Part shown: positions 63,830-64,000 of the stretch, one piece after another
Layout of the letters: every line of letters begins with the position of its first letter
Numbering within the stretch: position 1 is the first letter of the stretch
NCBI GenBank assembly: GCA_963816555.1
Contig: CAWFLD010000004.1
Location: forward strand, 310,001 to 374,000
Origin: Lutibaculum sp963816555
GTDB taxonomy: Bacteria > Pseudomonadota > Alphaproteobacteria > Rhizobiales > Tepidamorphaceae
Direction of reading: 5' to 3'
Length of the DNA stretch: 64,000 bases
The notes under the pieces: model-generated
What the model saw: only the letters and a program-made list of their open reading frames with translations
Database searches by the model: none
Told to the model about the DNA's origin: nothing
Translations under genes and position numbers: made by a program

Positions 63830-64000
63830 CACGCTGCCTCCTCGGAAAGATCTTGGGGTTGAGCGACACGCTGTCTGGTGTCGTGGGCCGACCACAGGAC
63901 GACCGTCAGGGAGCTGCGGTCGTCGGAGCCGGCGAGTTCGATGTGGCGGTCGGGCTCGAGGGCGACGCCCCGGAGCCATTCGTTCATGTGGCCGTCGTCG
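63829..64000 (-). CDS. C-terminal end of ArsR/SAM-methyltransferase regulator (partial)
   Basis: Only the last 56 codons are in the window. The translation includes HMNEWLRGVALEPDRHIEL and LTVVLWSAHDTRQRVAQ. The closing strand (LTVVLW) and position directly before metF match the ArsR-type regulators fused to a methyltransferase domain that precede metF and metH in many Hyphomicrobiales. Its DNA-binding half is beyond the right edge, so the call rests on context and this short tail. Confidence 0.6.
   Translation of the reverse strand, partial: DDGHMNEWLRGVALEPDRHIELAGSDDRSSLTVVLWSAHDTRQRVAQPQDLSEEAA

Overview
This 64 kb window is very GC-rich chromosomal DNA from an alphaproteobacterium, most likely of the order Hyphomicrobiales (Rhizobiales); the genus cannot be fixed from sequence reading alone. 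The case rests on a complete division and cell-wall (dcw) cluster running mraZ-rsmH-ftsL-ftsI-murE-murF-mraY-murD-ftsW-murG-murC-murB-ddl-ftsQ-ftsA-ftsZ and followed by lpxC-bamD-recN-ligA, an ArsR/methyltransferase-metF-metH operon, a DUF1127 gene and an extensin-like protein, all usual for that order. No tRNA, rRNA, insertion sequence, prophage or CRISPR array is visible.

Layout. 1-9.4 kb: an AsmA-like envelope protein (cut by the left edge), a D-lactate/glycolate-type FAD oxidase, an exported SH3 protein and two convergent CLC chloride channel-family genes. 9.5-17.3 kb: a VOC protein, RlmJ, then a plus-strand run of UvrD/PcrA helicase, a probable halohydrin dehalogenase, PrmA and aminopeptidase P, with a DUF1127 gene opposite. 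17.3-19.4 kb: a LysR regulator and a YeiH-type exporter. 19.4-27.1 kb: ligA, a GFA protein, a cytochrome P450, recN, bamD and lpxC. 27.5-46.2 kb: the dcw cluster on the minus strand, ending in a strong terminator after ftsZ and headed by a promoter overlapped by four MraZ boxes. 46.6-47.0 kb: RNase P RNA with its own promoter. 47.1-51.7 kb: a lytic transglycosylase and a tightly coupled djlA-eamA-monooxygenase-amiD set. 51.8-59.1 kb: a single-chain hydantoinase/5-oxoprolinase, small envelope proteins and an orphan LivH permease. 59.1-64 kb: metH, metF and the end of an ArsR/methyltransferase gene.

Peptidoglycan synthesis and division dominate: the dcw cluster makes lipid II precursors and the divisome, while AmiD, the lytic transglycosylase, LpxC, BamD and AsmA handle wall turnover and outer-membrane building.

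Two points matter most. First, the SDR-like gene between uvrD and prmA carries both diagnostic motifs of halohydrin dehalogenases, a rare enzyme family. Second, eight conserved genes, including the normally essential ftsA, murD and ligA, have their reading frames broken, and all twelve breaks are +1. This looks like uncorrected sequencing or assembly error, not gene decay. Those genes are annotated end to end with the break positions stated.
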